A stretch of DNA of 64,000 nt from contig OY987306.1 of NCBI GenBank assembly GCA_963920635.1, positions 13,286,001-13,350,000 of the forward strand, given 5' to 3'. This stretch comes from Pseudeuparius sepicola. Its lineage: Eukaryota; Arthropoda; Insecta; Coleoptera; Anthribidae. The notes below the pieces were generated by a model. That model was not told the origin of the DNA. It did no database searches and was given only the letters and a program-made list of their open reading frames with translations. The position numbers and the translations under genes were made by a program. The stretch's first letter is position 1. Each line of letters starts with the position of its first letter. Positions 34,354 through 46,823 of the stretch are shown here, in pieces.

Positions 34354-35414
34354 ACAGGGTGTTCAGATTTGATCCGGAATAATATCTACTCCTGTAAAAT
34401 TGTGATGCGCTGCACGATTTTGATGTTTTTGTGTGTGTAGGAAGTGTCCTTACGCACTTGTGGGACATATCGCCATGGTGGCAGCACTATTCCGCGGCCT
34501 GCTATGTTTTTACAATGTGATTTTTCGGAAAACGCTATTAGGGATTTTTTTATCGGAAATCTAACAACATGGCTTTATTTTTTATTTTCAACCAAACATC
34601 AGAAATGCTTTGGAAATATTTGAAAATCGAATAAACTTAATCTAAACATCACTTAAATATCGCTTATTTTCTGTGATCTATGAAGAATATTGCCATTTCT
34701 AAGTAGGTAATTATTTTAAAACGGAAGGATGGTGTTTGTTTTCTGTTGCCTTTATTAGTGGAACATTTTTGGGATGTTTCGATTAAGTTTACCTACTTAC
34801 ATGATTTTCAAATATTTACAAAGCATTCCTGATTTTTAATTGAATATATTTTTTTCTCAACTATAAGGTCCTGTAGAAATGTTAGTTGGCTAAGTAAATT
34901 CATAAAACTTGGGATATTTGGGTTTTAGGGGGTGCTGATTGAAACTACGTTGTCAGATTTTTGATAAAAATCGTTAAGAGCATTTTTCAAAATATTGCAT
35001 CGAAAAAATCGTACTTAAATCTGATAGGTATATTTAAGCAATATTTTAAAAAGATAAAACGGTGTTCTTTGTCGTTTTCTTTATTGATGTGACATTTTTT
35101 AATAAGTTTGCTCGATTTCAGATATTTCAAAAGCATTCCTGATTTTTAATTCAAAATTTTAAAAAATCCACCTGTAGAAATGTTAGGCGAAGATGTAAAT
35201 TAATGAAACTAAAGACATTTGGGTTTCAGTGCTTTCCTTAATAGCATTTTCTAAAAACTCCCATCAAAAAAATCATAGCAGGTCTTGGAATAATGACGAT
35301 ATGTCCTACATGTGCATAAGGACAAGGACACTTACTACACAAACACAAAATCATCAAAATCGCGCAGCGCATCACAATTTTACAGGGGTGTTCCGAATCA
35401 AATCTGAGCACCCG
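34354..35414. mobile_element. Foldback MITE, CAGGGTG type
   Basis: Left arm CACAGGGTGTTCAGATTTGA..., with AAAATTGTGATGCGCTGC and GTGGGACATATCG. The right arm is the reverse, with GCAGCGCATCACAATTTT and AATCTGAGCACCC. Arms are about 125 bp, and the inner part also folds (GCATTCCTGATTTTTAATT occurs on both sides). TA-rich flanks. No coding sequence. Confidence 0.8.
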
Positions 35415-35436
35415 ATATATTATCGGTATACCTATA

Positions 35437-35958
35437 CAGTGTGTCCCAATTTACTGGAGACCTCCCTCAGACATATATTATGAAGGACAAGGAAAACAAA
35501 TGGTCTCTATTTTTTTATTGGTTGTCCCAATGGAGAGTATCTCACAGGCGGAGGTATTTGGATGGGGTAACTAGGTATTTCATGGCATACTATGATTATG
35601 AGCACCCTTCAAAACCCCTGTATACCAAATTTGCAAAAAAAAACTGAAAGTTGTTCTTTTTACAAACATTTTATTCCCACAGTAGATAACACAGACCCAA
35701 AATAGCAACAATATCTTCAAGAATGCCTTAAGTAGGTAGGTACAGTTTGGACTAAAAATATTACGTTTATTTAATTTAGTCTAAAAAATAAACAACAATT
35801 TTAAAACTAATTATTATAAACCCGACTTAGGTAAATCTTCTATTTTATTGTTTTTTATGGCATTTTTTCATCAATACCTATTAAACTAGAGACCGTTTAT
35901 TTTCTTTGTCATTCATATTATATTTCAGAGGTATCCAGTATCAAATTGGGACGCAGTG
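35437..35958. mobile_element. MITE, 522 bp, TA duplication
   Basis: Ends CAGTGTGTCCCAATTT and AAATTGGGACGCAGTG, inverted. Arms of about 80 bp run through AAACAAATGGTCTCTA and its reverse. TA on both sides (35435-35436 and 35959-35960). Confidence 0.82.
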
Positions 35959-36102
35959 TATATATAATATAAGTTACGCGTATTTATCTACACAAATTGA
36001 TAAATAGTCGAAGCGAGATTTTTTTTTTAATTTGTTGTAAGTGATAATAGGTAAATATTAAGTAAGCTAAACTAGATTTTAATTAATACATGTGACTCAT
36101 AC

Positions 36103-36193
36103 CTCGAAGTTTCTTTTCTGTTTCCCAGAATTTTTGCAGCTCAGTGAAATACTTGTCCAATATAAACACTTTATTTAGACCTAGGGTCGCCAT
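36103..36193 (-). CDS. Possible first coding exon of an unidentified gene
   Basis: The minus-strand ATG at 36193 opens 30 codons: MATLGLNKVFILDKY, then FTELQKFWETEKKLR. They end at a good donor (G|GTATGAGT, exon end 36103). The peptide is charged and helical and unlike the repeats around it. Upstream, 36260-36500 is locally GC-richer, which would suit a promoter. I do not recognise the protein. Later exons would lie at lower coordinates, where I found none before the MITEs. It could be chance. Confidence 0.45.
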
Positions 36194-37439
36194 GCTAGGC
36201 TGTCAGGGCAATTGGTGGGCTCCTGCCATGTCCCTAACATTCCACACTTGCACTAGTAATCTTGAACTCACAAATAATGTAAACTATTAAAATCACAGAA
36301 AAACACACGAAATGCTCGCAACAAACCGCCTCGAGATTGTTTTCTTCGCAGACCGTTATTAGATTCGTGGTCGTGGTGCACTAGCTCGTTCGGACAACAT
36401 AAGACGGCGACTTCTACCTGCTCACGTGACCTATCCTCCAAGAGGCCTTCGCTGGCTAATACCTGGCCGGTTGACTTCGCCAAATAACCTGGGATTCATT
36501 GAGCTCGCGAGAAATGCGTGATCCCATATATCAGAAAAGACAAATTATTTACTATTTCTTGCCAAGTTCACAATTTCTTTTAATTTGACCATTTCTTGTA
36601 AGTTCTAATAATTATTTCTAAAAGCGGCTCAGATTCAAATGTAAGTAACCTACAGCGTGCCGATGGTTAATGTTCTGAGAGTAACTTTCAACTTTCAACA
36701 TAGGAGAACCTTCTGCTATGCTTTCGATATAAAGTTTTGGTGTTTCATGGGCGCCGGCAATGGGACCCCCTAGCTTTCGGCCGGATTTTTATTTCAAAAC
36801 TTCTCAGAAAGCAATAGTCAAATAATTAATTATTGTGCCGCCATCTGACGGAGCCTCAACATATAAAAACTTAATAAAATAAGTACCTAAATAGCTTGTC
36901 CTATAGTTTTATTACGTACTAAAAATAATTTTTCAAATCCAGGAAAAAGACAAATTAATTATAAAATAATTACGCAAGTCTGGCAATTCAAATTGTCCGG
37001 GGCGGCGCGGCGCCGGCATTAACCAAACAAATGCTTTATCACAGCCAGACTTGTAAATAATAAGTATTGTGGGCGAGCTCTGATAGTCTCATTGTCTTAC
37101 GTGGGCGCCGTGTAGAGCGGATTGTTAGGTTTATTTTCATCTTGGGGTTAAATAGACCGTATCTTTGAATTTAAAAAAAATATATTTCATGCGGTTTTGT
37201 CTTTTCATTTTCATCTTCACGTATAACTCCCACCCTGTAATTTTTTATTTTTGAAAAACCTTTTAATGCGGGACTTGAGATCAAAATTAAGCTCTTCGAA
37301 AACTTTCTAACTAACCATTTCTAAAATAATTAGATGTATGTATTCAATATGAGCTGATTTATTTGACACCATGAATCAATTTCGGCCATTGATTTTTTTT
37401 AGATTTGACAGGGATCGGAACTAGGTGTTGAGATGTGAT
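36194..37439. other. Noncoding stretch with GC-rich patches
   Basis: GC-rich patches at 36330-36480, around GGGCGCCGGC at 36749, and GGCGGCGCGGCGCCGG at 37000-37016 stand out in the AT-rich background. They may mark promoters or old element ends. No coding frame is convincing. Confidence 0.4.
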
Positions 37440-37870
37440 GGTAAATTATTTTCTACATATATATTATAGAGATAAGTGGACCTAGGACTGAGCCCTGCGG
37501 AACGCCAAACTCAACATCCTGCCCGGATATGTGTGTGACGTTAACCACGAGAACAAACTTCTATGTATAATTTATAGTTAAGTTTTTCTCTAAGAAAATC
37601 AATAATCGTGCCGAAGGCACAAAAAAAATCAAGAAATATAGGAAGCACAAATCTATTTTTGTTCAGCTCCTGGTATATGAAATTAAGAAGTTGATAAGAT
37701 GCGGTCTCAATAAATCTCATTCCAATTAGCTATGACTTTTTTAATTATTTTTAAGATGACCCTTAAAAGACATATCGGTCTATTTACGGTTTTCTTTCTC
37801 ATTTCCCAGTTAGTTAGACACCCTGTTTCGCAAGATTTATTGCACTCGTTTTTTTTTGGAATAACAAGTG
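37440..37870 (-). pseudogene. LINE (non-LTR) reverse transcriptase relic
   Basis: Minus-strand translation in changing frames gives the ordered RT motifs of jockey/CR1-like LINEs. These are NRPICLLRVILKIIKKVIA (the PISLLP..SKIFEK motif), YQLLNFIYQELNKNRF, FLDFFCAFGTI (the DLSKAFDT motif), and EFGVPQGSVLGPL near 37490. Stops and shifts separate them. Endonuclease and 3' end are absent. Confidence 0.8.
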
Positions 37871-38677
37871 GATTTGGCATTTCTAAATTAACCAAATAAC
37901 ATTTGTTTCGATGTAATTCCACAGAAAACATTCCCGAAGGGCAAGAACAACTCGACGGGTTCAGGACAGAGTTGACATATCTTGTAGTTTATAATACACG
38001 TTTATATCAACAAATCTACTAATTTTGACATTTCCTATAGATTTCTGAAGTTTTGCCCCTAAAACCTGAACCGCCCTATATAAACACACCAGTTGAGAAG
38101 TCCTTGTATGTTACTCTGTGTGAATCACAGACCGACATGTCGTATATTGACAACCAAATTGCGAAGATGTTCAGATTCCTGCAAAATCTTTGGAATAAAT
38201 AGGTAATAAGACGGTCATTTTGCAACCTAGAAAAACTTACAAGGAGAATGCGAGTTAAGTTTCTTGGGAAGACACAGGACAACACGGCATGGTCTCAAAT
38301 TGGGATATACTGATACCATCCAAACTGGCAGTACATGTGTTAATAGATTTAAATGAGTCTAAATAGAGAAAAAAATGATTTTTCATAATTGTATTGCCCT
38401 AACATAACAGTGAAACACTTTTGAATCACAAATTAAAGAAAATTTTTGTTGGCATCTTTGGAGTTCCCTATCATGGGGAGTATTTAGAAATATTTAGTTG
38501 CAATGATCTTGACTGAAAAGATTTAGGTTTCTGAAGGGGCCCATAGCTCTTTTGGAGAGAGCTTCATTTATCAATGATAACTGTAGCTTGTCGCAGGTGT
38601 AATCCTGTAGCTTGCAACATAGAACGTCTTCCAGTTTAATGAGAGAATTTTATTTCTAATGGTCGAAATATTGAATA
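37871..38677. other. No recognised gene
   Basis: Short frames only. The 69-codon minus-strand frame at 38076-38285 has no known motif. Confidence 0.4.
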
Positions 38678-38940
38678 GGGGAAATATGTACAAAATGTCA
38701 TAGTGTGTTTAGGTATATATGGCGTCATATTTTTTCTAAAAAAAGTCTGAATTAAAAAGCTCCATGTAGTTTATCGTATTAAGCATTTTATTTACCATTA
38801 AAATAAATCACTTTATCCCGGCTTTATGGAAATAAAAAACAATACAACTCAACATTTGGCAACCTGAAGAAAATCATTTTGTCCATACTCTATGGGTAAA
38901 ATGACATAGGGATAAAAACATTGCATTAAATCAAATAAAA

Positions 38941-39250
38941 TTAGGTACAAACTTTGCAAACGAATTGCTTCGTTCTAGTGGGAACACCGGCACACGAAGC
39001 ATGAGCCCATTTCGCGCATATCATGCACCTCAACCAAATATCTTTTGGTTTAGAGTGAGAAAACAAGTCATTGCAGTAAATGCAAGCACAGTCTTCCTCA
39101 CCTTCATCTTGAAATACTTCTGCATTTTCCTCATCACTATCAGATTCTTGCAATTTTAATTTTTTCGTCACACCATATTTGGCGTAGAAGTTAATACTAA
39201 ATTAGTTTGGCGTTTTCTTGGCTTCCATTTTCCTTGGCCGGTTACATACT
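38941..39250 (-). pseudogene. C-terminal PHD-like finger of a pogo/Tigger-type transposase
   Basis: Contains an acidic stretch (ESDSDEENAEV), then CACIYCNDLFSHSKP, WLRCMICAKWAHASCAG and FVCKVC. This Cys/His pattern is commonly fused to the C-terminus of insect DDE_1 (pogo/Tigger) transposases. Just upstream another frame reads KWKPRKRQTNLVLTSTP, which normally precedes the finger, so there is a frameshift near 39180. The catalytic DDE part is absent. A host PHD protein is a less likely alternative given the transposon ends. Confidence 0.78.
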
Positions 39251-39383
39251 GTCCTACTATGGTACTGGTACTCTTCAATTTGAAAAGAAAAAATAAGTGT
39301 AAAATGACATACTGTGTCGTTTTGTCCATAGAAGCGGTTTGTCGTTTTGTACGTGTTGTATAATCGTAATATAATATTTTATA

Positions 39384-40072
39384 CAGGGTGTAAATGAAGT
39401 GGTTAATCTTTGAGTGATTCTAAGACGAAAAGTTTATATAAACATAGGTCCGGTAATGCTTCCTTTTCAAGATACAGGGTGTCAAACTCTTCTTAAAAAA
39501 ATCGCTTTTTCGTAAATATCTTAACAATCCTTTAGCCGATTTTGTTGAAATTTGGCAGTGTTATTTATGGTAGAAAGAGGCTAATTTAGCCCCTACTACA
39601 TTAAAATTATTAAGTACAGTGGCGTACCGAGGGCACCTTAACCAATAATTTTGTAAAAAAATGTGCGCCACTAACTTTCTTTAACCTTTTTTTTTCGCAT
39701 TCAGCAACTAAAAATACAACTTTTTTGTCTCTTGAATTATTCTTGTATCTCGCTTCGTTTTTGAGAAAAAAAATCACTTTATTGCATGTCCCGGACAACA
39801 TAATAAAAAATTAAAACTACCAATTAACAAAAACTAGGGTATACCCGATATTTTTTCCATATTAATAGTTTATTCTAGCCTTAAAAATTGCTATAAACGA
39901 TAATGCTAGCTATAAAAATTTTTTGTGTTATAATAATTATTAAAAAATGTTTAACACCCTGTATTTTGAAAACGAAGCAATAGCGGACCTATGTTTATAT
40001 AGACTTTTGGTCTTAGAATCACTCAAAGATTCACCCCTTGAATTTTTTGCTCACTTATTAATTTACACCCTG
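39384..40072. mobile_element. CAGGGTG-type MITE, 689 bp, TA duplication
   Basis: Ends CAGGGTGTAAATGAAG and ...AATTTACACCCTG, with TA at 39382-39383 and 40073-40074. About 90 bp in, both arms carry TATATAAACATAGGTCCG and then a second TACAGGGTGT, the shared inner motif of this MITE superfamily. It is nested in the pogo-like element. Confidence 0.87.
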
Positions 40073-40379
40073 TATATAAAAAAGTACCTTTTCAGTGGCA
40101 AATTCTGTGTCGTAGATTCAAGAAAAACACTTCAGGGCACACAATAGAAACAATAAAAATGTATAAAAGTTAAAATTAAAACTTGAAAAAATCTCTGCGA
40201 TAAAAATTAGCACGTGTTTTCCGTTCTTTTACTTGGAACCAACTGACGATTACGCAGCGTTCTTCTAGGTGCCTAGCGCGCCTCTAGCGGTATTTTAATG
40301 GAGTTAATACTGTTACTGTGGTGGGGAATCAGCGGTGTGTCATTTTACCCATATGTGTCATATTATACATATTTCCCCT

Positions 40380-42435
40380 AAGTACCTCCTAACAATTTTT
40401 TCTAGAAGCGATATTAATAATCACAGACGTGGAGACGTGCATGTATGGAAAACAGGAAACAGGTCAGATGTAATATGTATACTTGCAGATCAATATTAGG
40501 GTTAAAGAAATGCAATGTTAGTAGGTATGCCTATATACTAACCTTAAAAAAATGCAGGTACCGCTTAGCTCAACCCGTGGACATAAACATACCTACCATG
40601 CATATACTTACCTAACTAACCTTCACGATAGCCTAAACGTGTATGTATCTATGTTCAAAATATCTTCGATAGATCGTTGATAGGTCGTTTTATTCTTTAA
40701 ACATCTAGGTGGGTTTGTAGTAAGTAAGTTAGTGACATCACACTAAATTTAATCAAGGCCTACTATAAAGACAGGCCCTGGCGCACAAAAATCACGTGAC
40801 CATCTTAGTCAGACGTTACATGTCATTTTTGTCACATAACTGAAAGCGGCAGCTTGTTTTGAGAAGTTTTCAATGTTTAAAGGGTTTTTAAACGTCTTCG
40901 TTTATATTTTAGAAACAAGTTTGTGTCTAGTGCGCGTGTGTCCTGGCGGAGGGGAACCGCCCAGGTGTTATTATGGCCTCTGGGTGTCTGGGTGGGAGTC
41001 GTGCCGTCCAAGAGTATTGGTGCCGCTCCCACCGACGCGACGCGACGCGTGAGCGCTGTAAGGGGAATTCTCCCCCGAACCACAGAATAGGGAACCCTGA
41101 ATGGACTATTATGGACATGGGACAGTATTAGTATTGGACAGTGGAGCCTGAGACACAGAGGGGTGAACTGCTTACGGGAGATCCGCGAGTTCAGACGGTC
41201 CGGGTGGCTGGAAGCCGTTCCCGTTGACCACGTTCGGGTTTGTGTATTTATTGTATTCACCATTCACCTTGTGCGAAATAAATCAGTGTTGTAACGTACT
41301 CGAGGATTTTCATTGTCGACCCACGCCCTGATGGTTTCTATTCGGTCTTTCACGCTGCCGATCAACTGAGACCTCGTCAATATTTACAGTATACCTACTA
41401 AGGTTAGTTTTAATTTTTATTTCGTAAAAAATAACCTAAATACCAAATATTGGGTCTGTTTATATTATATTTATACATATTACAAAAGCCAGGAAGAAAG
41501 TGTCGCCATAACAACCATTTGTTTTGCCTCGGGATGAAAATTTCCGCCAAAAATGGATTCGTCAAATCCCAACTGAGATTTAATTTCTAAAAAACCCTTA
41601 AGTATGTGTGGTTAACACATTTTCAAGAAAGTGAAACAATAATTAAAGTGGACAAATGTGTTGTGGGAGGAAAATACCTATAGAGAATATCACCTAAGCT
41701 AAAGGAAGGTGATGTCCCAACAATTTTTGAGAATGTGCCAAACTATTGTGAGTGTAGTGCCGTTTAACTCTCAGCCTAAAACAGCTGAGGCAGGTTGAAA
41801 ATTTTGAAAAAACAATTAGAGAAAGCTTGGATGCACAAAACCAATAATGTAATAGATGAAAGAAAACTTTCCAAATTGTTACGAAATTTGTTTTTTTCTA
41901 CTTATCTCCAAAAATGCCTTTCATTATATAGAACTAAGTTGGTCACGTGACTATGCGATTATGCGTTAGCGCCGTGGCCTGTCTTTATCGTTGGCCTCGA
42001 AATTTAATATAGCCGCCGCTCCAAGATGGCGACCCCCTTAATATGGGTATCAAATGAAATGGCTATGATGGCGGATTAATATTCTTGAAAAAACAAACTT
42101 TGAAATAAGTTAAACCAAGCCCCAAAAACACCTGTTTTCTCCCAACATTCTGAAAATAAAATTTTCACCTATATACTGCATTGAAATGTTGTAGATGAAA
42201 ATTGTAACATAGGGTATCATAATTTTGTCGAGTTAAATTTGTTCCATTTTGAAAGCGAACATTTTTAGGACAATAATAAATAATTATCTTAAACATTTAG
42301 TTCAATTTATTTGTTTTATTCCATGGCTTGCTATGGCACTAGAGCATCAGCAATGGCTTTCCATTGCATCCTTGATTTTACGTTTAAGAAATTTAATGCG
42401 GAATATTATGCAAACCGTTGGGGGAAACATATCGC
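40380..42435. other. Noncoding, with a GC-rich island and MITE-core remnants
   Basis: The stretch 40915-41370 is GC-rich and ends with GCGAAATAAATCAGTGTTG, a polyadenylation-signal-like site, and a GTCGACCCACG stretch. It looks like a solo LTR or an untranslated leader, but no partner repeat is in the window. The stretch 42100-42280 is a diverged copy of the MITE core at 47930-48010 (AACACCTG, AACATTC, AAAATTTTCACCT). No gene is recognised. Confidence 0.45.
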
Positions 42436-43722
42436 ATGTATACAGTGTGTCCGCGTTTGCTTGTGAACACCCCAGAAAGTAATGCAAAGCCGAGAAAAAT
42501 TAGTTTTTTTTAGATTGACCTAAGGGAAGGTATCTCATAGACACTACTATTTCGATTGGGTGATTGGGTGACAATATTATGGAATTTTTTTATTAAAAAT
42601 CTGACCCCATATCGTTATTTGGCGTTACTTCAATCCTCTGTATACCCTCATTTCATGAAAAAAAAAAAAGATTGGATTTCTTTTTATACAGGTTTCAGTA
42701 CAACAAAAACTGCCGCCCAAGTCAAGCAGTTGTATCACATCAGATGTCAAGTGTGCCTTGAAACATGCGTCAAAACAAATGAAAAAGTGCTGAAAGTGTC
42801 AAGATTGAATCGATCTAGGATCGATTTTAACAAAAATTACGGGGGAAAGCACGGCAAAATTAATAATAATAACATATTCGGAAACAAAAAATATTTTCTC
42901 GCAATATTTCCTCCGCATTTCCATCATTCTGTTTTGGCCCCATTTTATTTTTTTCATAACCTCCTATCCTACAAATGAAAAGAAAAATTCTTTTATCTAG
43001 CTGAATAATTTTAAGAGCACTATTAACTCGATACCTACACAATTGTAATGTGACGAACCGCACGTCTCAAATTAAGTATTTGCGCAACATCCCTTTATAG
43101 CTACACCTGCTTTCACAAGTTAATCTAATTATTTATACCTTTTCCGCTACACTTTTTCATCATCCATTTTCTTTGGCGTTTAATACCAAACTTGTCACTG
43201 TCCCTATGTAACAATGTTCGTGTTGTTGCCGTGCTCCTCGCTGTAATTTTCACTTATAATCTCCCTAGAGCATGAAAAATTTCCGGAATTTTAATTCATG
43301 CTCGCGGGAGATTCGGTATGAAAATTTCATGTCAAAACTATTTGAAAATACAATTAAATTGGTGACATATGGTGACTGGTGTTATTGTTGTATATAGGAG
43401 GGAGATTTCCACTTATTAATCTTACAGCTAGGTGCTTATGGGAGGGTGATTTCCGAAAAAATACACAAGTTGCCATGGCAACGTTAAGAAATGCTTGTGT
43501 TTTATTGGTTGTAACTTGTCGACATAAAATTTTCGTTAAAAACGATCTTAGATCGTTTAAATCTTGACACTTTCAGCACTTCTTCACATTAAAGTGATTA
43601 CAAAAAGCAAAATTTGAATAGCACTATTTCTTATGTCATATATTATGGCACATAATAGCCCTCGGGCCCATTCCTACAAGAAAATCTTAATACCTCACCG
43701 TTGAGACTTTGTATAATATGTG
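42436..43722. repeat. Inverted-repeat element region
   Basis: The arm at 42786-42840 (AGTGCTGAAAGTGTCAAGAT, then a palindrome CGATCTAGGATCG) recurs inverted at about 43520-43580 (CGATCTTAGATCG and ATCTTGACACTTTCAGCACT). The block is about 800 bp arm to arm. Outer ends are not resolved; GTATACAGTGTGTCC at 42438 may be one. The 140-codon frame at 42556-42978 lies across it and is probably not coding. Confidence 0.6.
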
Positions 43723-43870
43723 TTCTTTATGTCCAGTCGGACAATTTTTATGACATAAATTTTCATAAAATTCCGTTGTCGGACGCCCTTTAAAGTTTGA
43801 ATAGGTCCAAAAAACGCCCCGTCACTGAGAATTTTCTTATGTCAGAAGTGGTCCGACTGGACATAAAGAA
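43723..43870. repeat. Hairpin MITE, 148 bp
   Basis: The perfect outer arms TTCTTTATGTCCAGTCGGAC (43723) and GTCCGACTGGACATAAAGAA (43870) extend inward imperfectly through TATGACATAA. Confidence 0.8.
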
Positions 43871-44670
43871 GACGAAGAAGAATTTTTCTCGGCACTTCAT
43901 AGATTTGTGGAGTGTTCCTTGTGAAACGCATGATAGTCGATATTATATATATTCTCTTACAATAAGCCTTATAATGTTGTAGTAGGTACAAATTTCACGT
44001 CAATGGGTTGAATATTTCCAATGCCTAACACCCCTGCCAGCCATTGGCTATACAATGTGTTAGCTATTGGTCACCTTTGGCACTGACTATGGCAGACCTC
44101 GGAATACTGTCTTCAAGAGAGATTTGTCACTCAACGATTCTGAGCCGTTCTTTTCGTCTGTCATTTTTGGGCAAGAGATGGAACAGTATTTTAAGAAAGG
44201 AGAGGGAGGAGAAAAGAGGAAGGGGAAGAGAAGAACAATAAAAATAACAATAAATAGAAAACAGACAGAAAATATTAAATGAGAAAAAACCAGTTGGATC
44301 TAAATAAAATGAGAATAAATTTGAGAATAAATACTCTTAAAAAAACAAATAAGTAAAAGCGAACATTATTTCTAATACGAAGTGTGACAGAGAGTGGATT
44401 CAATTTTAGATGTACCGAAGAACATGTTTTATGATGCTCACATGAACAAATAATAATTGTTATTGTTAAAATTGGAAACCCAAAGTTTCAACTTAAGAGT
44501 AAGTTACTATGTTCCCTACATGAGAATGTACGAATCAATTACATACAATAATTATTATCACTTACTTTTCTTCTTCAAAATTGCTCTGACAGTTTTTATA
44601 AGGTGTCAGGTTTTGGGCTTTTTAAAGTATTGTTTACAAAAAATATTGCGTTTCGCGTCATGACCCTGTA
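43871..44670. other. No recognised gene; purine-rich tract
   Basis: A GA-rich tract at 44192-44240. Frames at 44044-44282 have no motif. Confidence 0.4.
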
Positions 44671-45366
44671 TAGAGTGATCATTTTTAATTTTTAGACGCC
44701 CGGCCTCTGTTCGTGGACAACGTTCGAAGTTATGGTAATACGAGTGGCGATATTATTTATGATATAGGGTGTATAATATAAAGGAATAAATTGGATCGCT
44801 TAGCGCCTCTTTCCAAATATAACACTATTAGGTGTCGCGACGACCAAAAATATTTTACCACTAACATAACACTTTTGTTAGCAGTTGAAATCCCTAGTTT
44901 TTGATTTTTTTTAAATCAATTTTCTTCGTTCTACCGTTAGTAAAAAATTTCAAAAAATATATAAATTTTTGTTAATTGCTATTGCCAGGGATGACGTAGA
45001 GTTTTCAATGATTTTATTTTTGGAGCTTTTCTTTATTTGAAAGATCTTCAGGAATCTAGAATTTTGACCTTCTTATTTTTGCCAATATGCAAGTCCAGGG
45101 CCGGCTACAATTCTTTTATAAATTCTATTTTCACTAAAACCATTTAGCGATGTTTTTTCGTTAAAAATCTGACAAAACAGCGTTAATCAGGACACCACAG
45201 AACCATCTCAAAGTACTGCATTTTTTGTAACTTTACACGGGTCAAGAGTGATAAAAATTAAGTAGGTAGGTATATCAAACGAACTACGTATAAAATTTAC
45301 AAAAGCCTACTAGTCGGTAGGTAAGTCCAGATGAGTTAATGAGGGTTGTGTGCCTCAACCAGAAAC

Positions 45367-46823
45367 CAGTGGCGTAACTACGGAAGAGTAGGCCCGTGTT
45401 CAAAATTTCAGGTGGGCCCCTGTGTTTTTTTATGTTTGAAAGTGGTGTAACAATGACAAACATTGTACAGAATTTCCCATTTTCAATACTTTTGCAACTT
45501 ATATTTATATTTTGAAATTCTTACCTCCTAGAAAAAAACCGTGTACGCCACTGAATTCTACATCAACAAATCTACAACGGTCGATTTTTACCATTTCAAC
45601 AAGTTAGCATATAACGGATATAGGGGGGGGGGGCTGAAAATAGCAAATTTTGAAAATCACCTTAAGTTTAAAAAACTAAGAAGGCCGCATGAAAATTCTG
45701 TATACGAGCCTTTCTTTTTATGAAAAAGGAGGTCAGTGTCCCGAAAACCGCAACTCCCTAGTTCTACAAATATCCGAGATACCTCACAAAGGTATCGAAA
45801 ATGGGTCACCCTGTAGGTGCATAGAGAATAATCCAACTTAAATTTTGTATTGACCGACAGTTAAAAATAATGCACATTGCTCTCTACAGGTCAAAAACGC
45901 CATTTTATAGGTCAAAATGTTGAATCACCATGTACGCTCTGTACAGGGTGATTCAAACTCGACGCCCCAGAAATACTGCGGGAACACGAAAACTGAAAAT
46001 AAAATTTCGAACAGGGGCTCTTAAATGAAATGGAATGAAAAACATGGAATTTTTTCTATTCACTAGGATCGGTTTTCTGAAATCTAGCTAGCCATGAAAA
46101 CAATTGCGATAGTCAGAAATTATTTAAGAGTATGTTAGGGTGCACCATTAAATTTGCTCGACTGGAGTATTTTTTAAATTTTTGAATTGTGCTTGTTACT
46201 GACTTGTTTGCTATTCTAGTTTGTTACAAAAAAAAATTTAATATACCAGTTGAAAAAATTTAAGGGTGCACAAGACAACCTAACATTCTCTTAAATAATT
46301 TCTAACTATCAATAATTGTAAATTTTGAATTTTGAATAAAAAATACTGAAAATCTTTTCCTATAAAAGTTGTTGACGATGATAAGGAAAATGGTATGTTT
46401 CTGGGGGAAAATATTGATGACGTCACAGCGGCCATTTCCCCAAACAACAAAAAAATACTATGTCCCATTTAAGAACCACTGTTCGAAATTTTATTTCCAA
46501 TTTTTGCGTTCCCGCAGTAGGCCTGGGGCGTCGAGTTTGGATCATCTTGTAGGTACATGTTATTATACATTTTTGTATTATATATATCTATCCTTGCATT
46601 TTTATTGTTGCGAAATTTCAATCGCCCTTTATGTAACCGATTAGAGATTAATTCTGACTCGTTGGTTATTACTTATTACGCAGCACCACATCAATCATCA
46701 ATCGGCTCGCATCGGAAAAACCGAAATTTCTGCGCCCTGCATGAACCTTGGTGGCGGTGGGCCCCTAGCAGTTCTGGGCCCGTGTTCACCGCACACTCTG
46801 AACACCCTGTAGTTACGCCACTG
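45367..46823. mobile_element. hAT-like MITE with a perfect 8-bp duplication
   Basis: Ends CAGTGGCGTAACTAC and GTAGTTACGCCACTG. The flanks CCAGAAAC at 45359-45366 and 46824-46831 are identical. CAGTGGCG termini and 8-bp duplications are typical of hAT elements. No transposase frame. A CAGGGTG MITE is inserted at 45944-46549. Confidence 0.88.
45944..46549. mobile_element. CAGGGTG-type MITE, 606 bp, TA duplication
   Basis: Ends CAGGGTGATTCAAACTCGAC and GTCGAGTTTGGATCATCTTG. Arms of about 75 bp run through CGGGAACACG and AAAATTTCGAACA. The middle also folds (TTATTTAAGAGTATGTTAGG and its reverse). TA on both sides (45942-45943 and 46550-46551). Confidence 0.85.

Larger units (their letters stand above)
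38678..40378 (-). mobile_element. pogo/Tigger-like DNA transposon
   Basis: The ends GGGGAAATATGTACAAAATG (38678) and ...ATTATACATATTTCCCC (40378) form an inverted repeat, with TA on both sides (38676-38677 and 40379-40380), as in pogo elements. It carries the C-terminal finger of a transposase on the minus strand and the motif GTAAAATGACA at about 38896, at 39299, and inverted near 40336, possibly transposase-binding sites. A CAGGGTG-type MITE (39384-40072) is inserted within. Confidence 0.82.

Noticed and set aside
38941..39171. Host PHD-finger gene
   Set aside because: The finger lies within pogo-type ends, and this finger type is a known C-terminal part of such transposases.
42556..42978. 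140-codon plus-strand frame
   Set aside because: It overlaps an inverted-repeat arm, has no known motif and an AT-driven composition.
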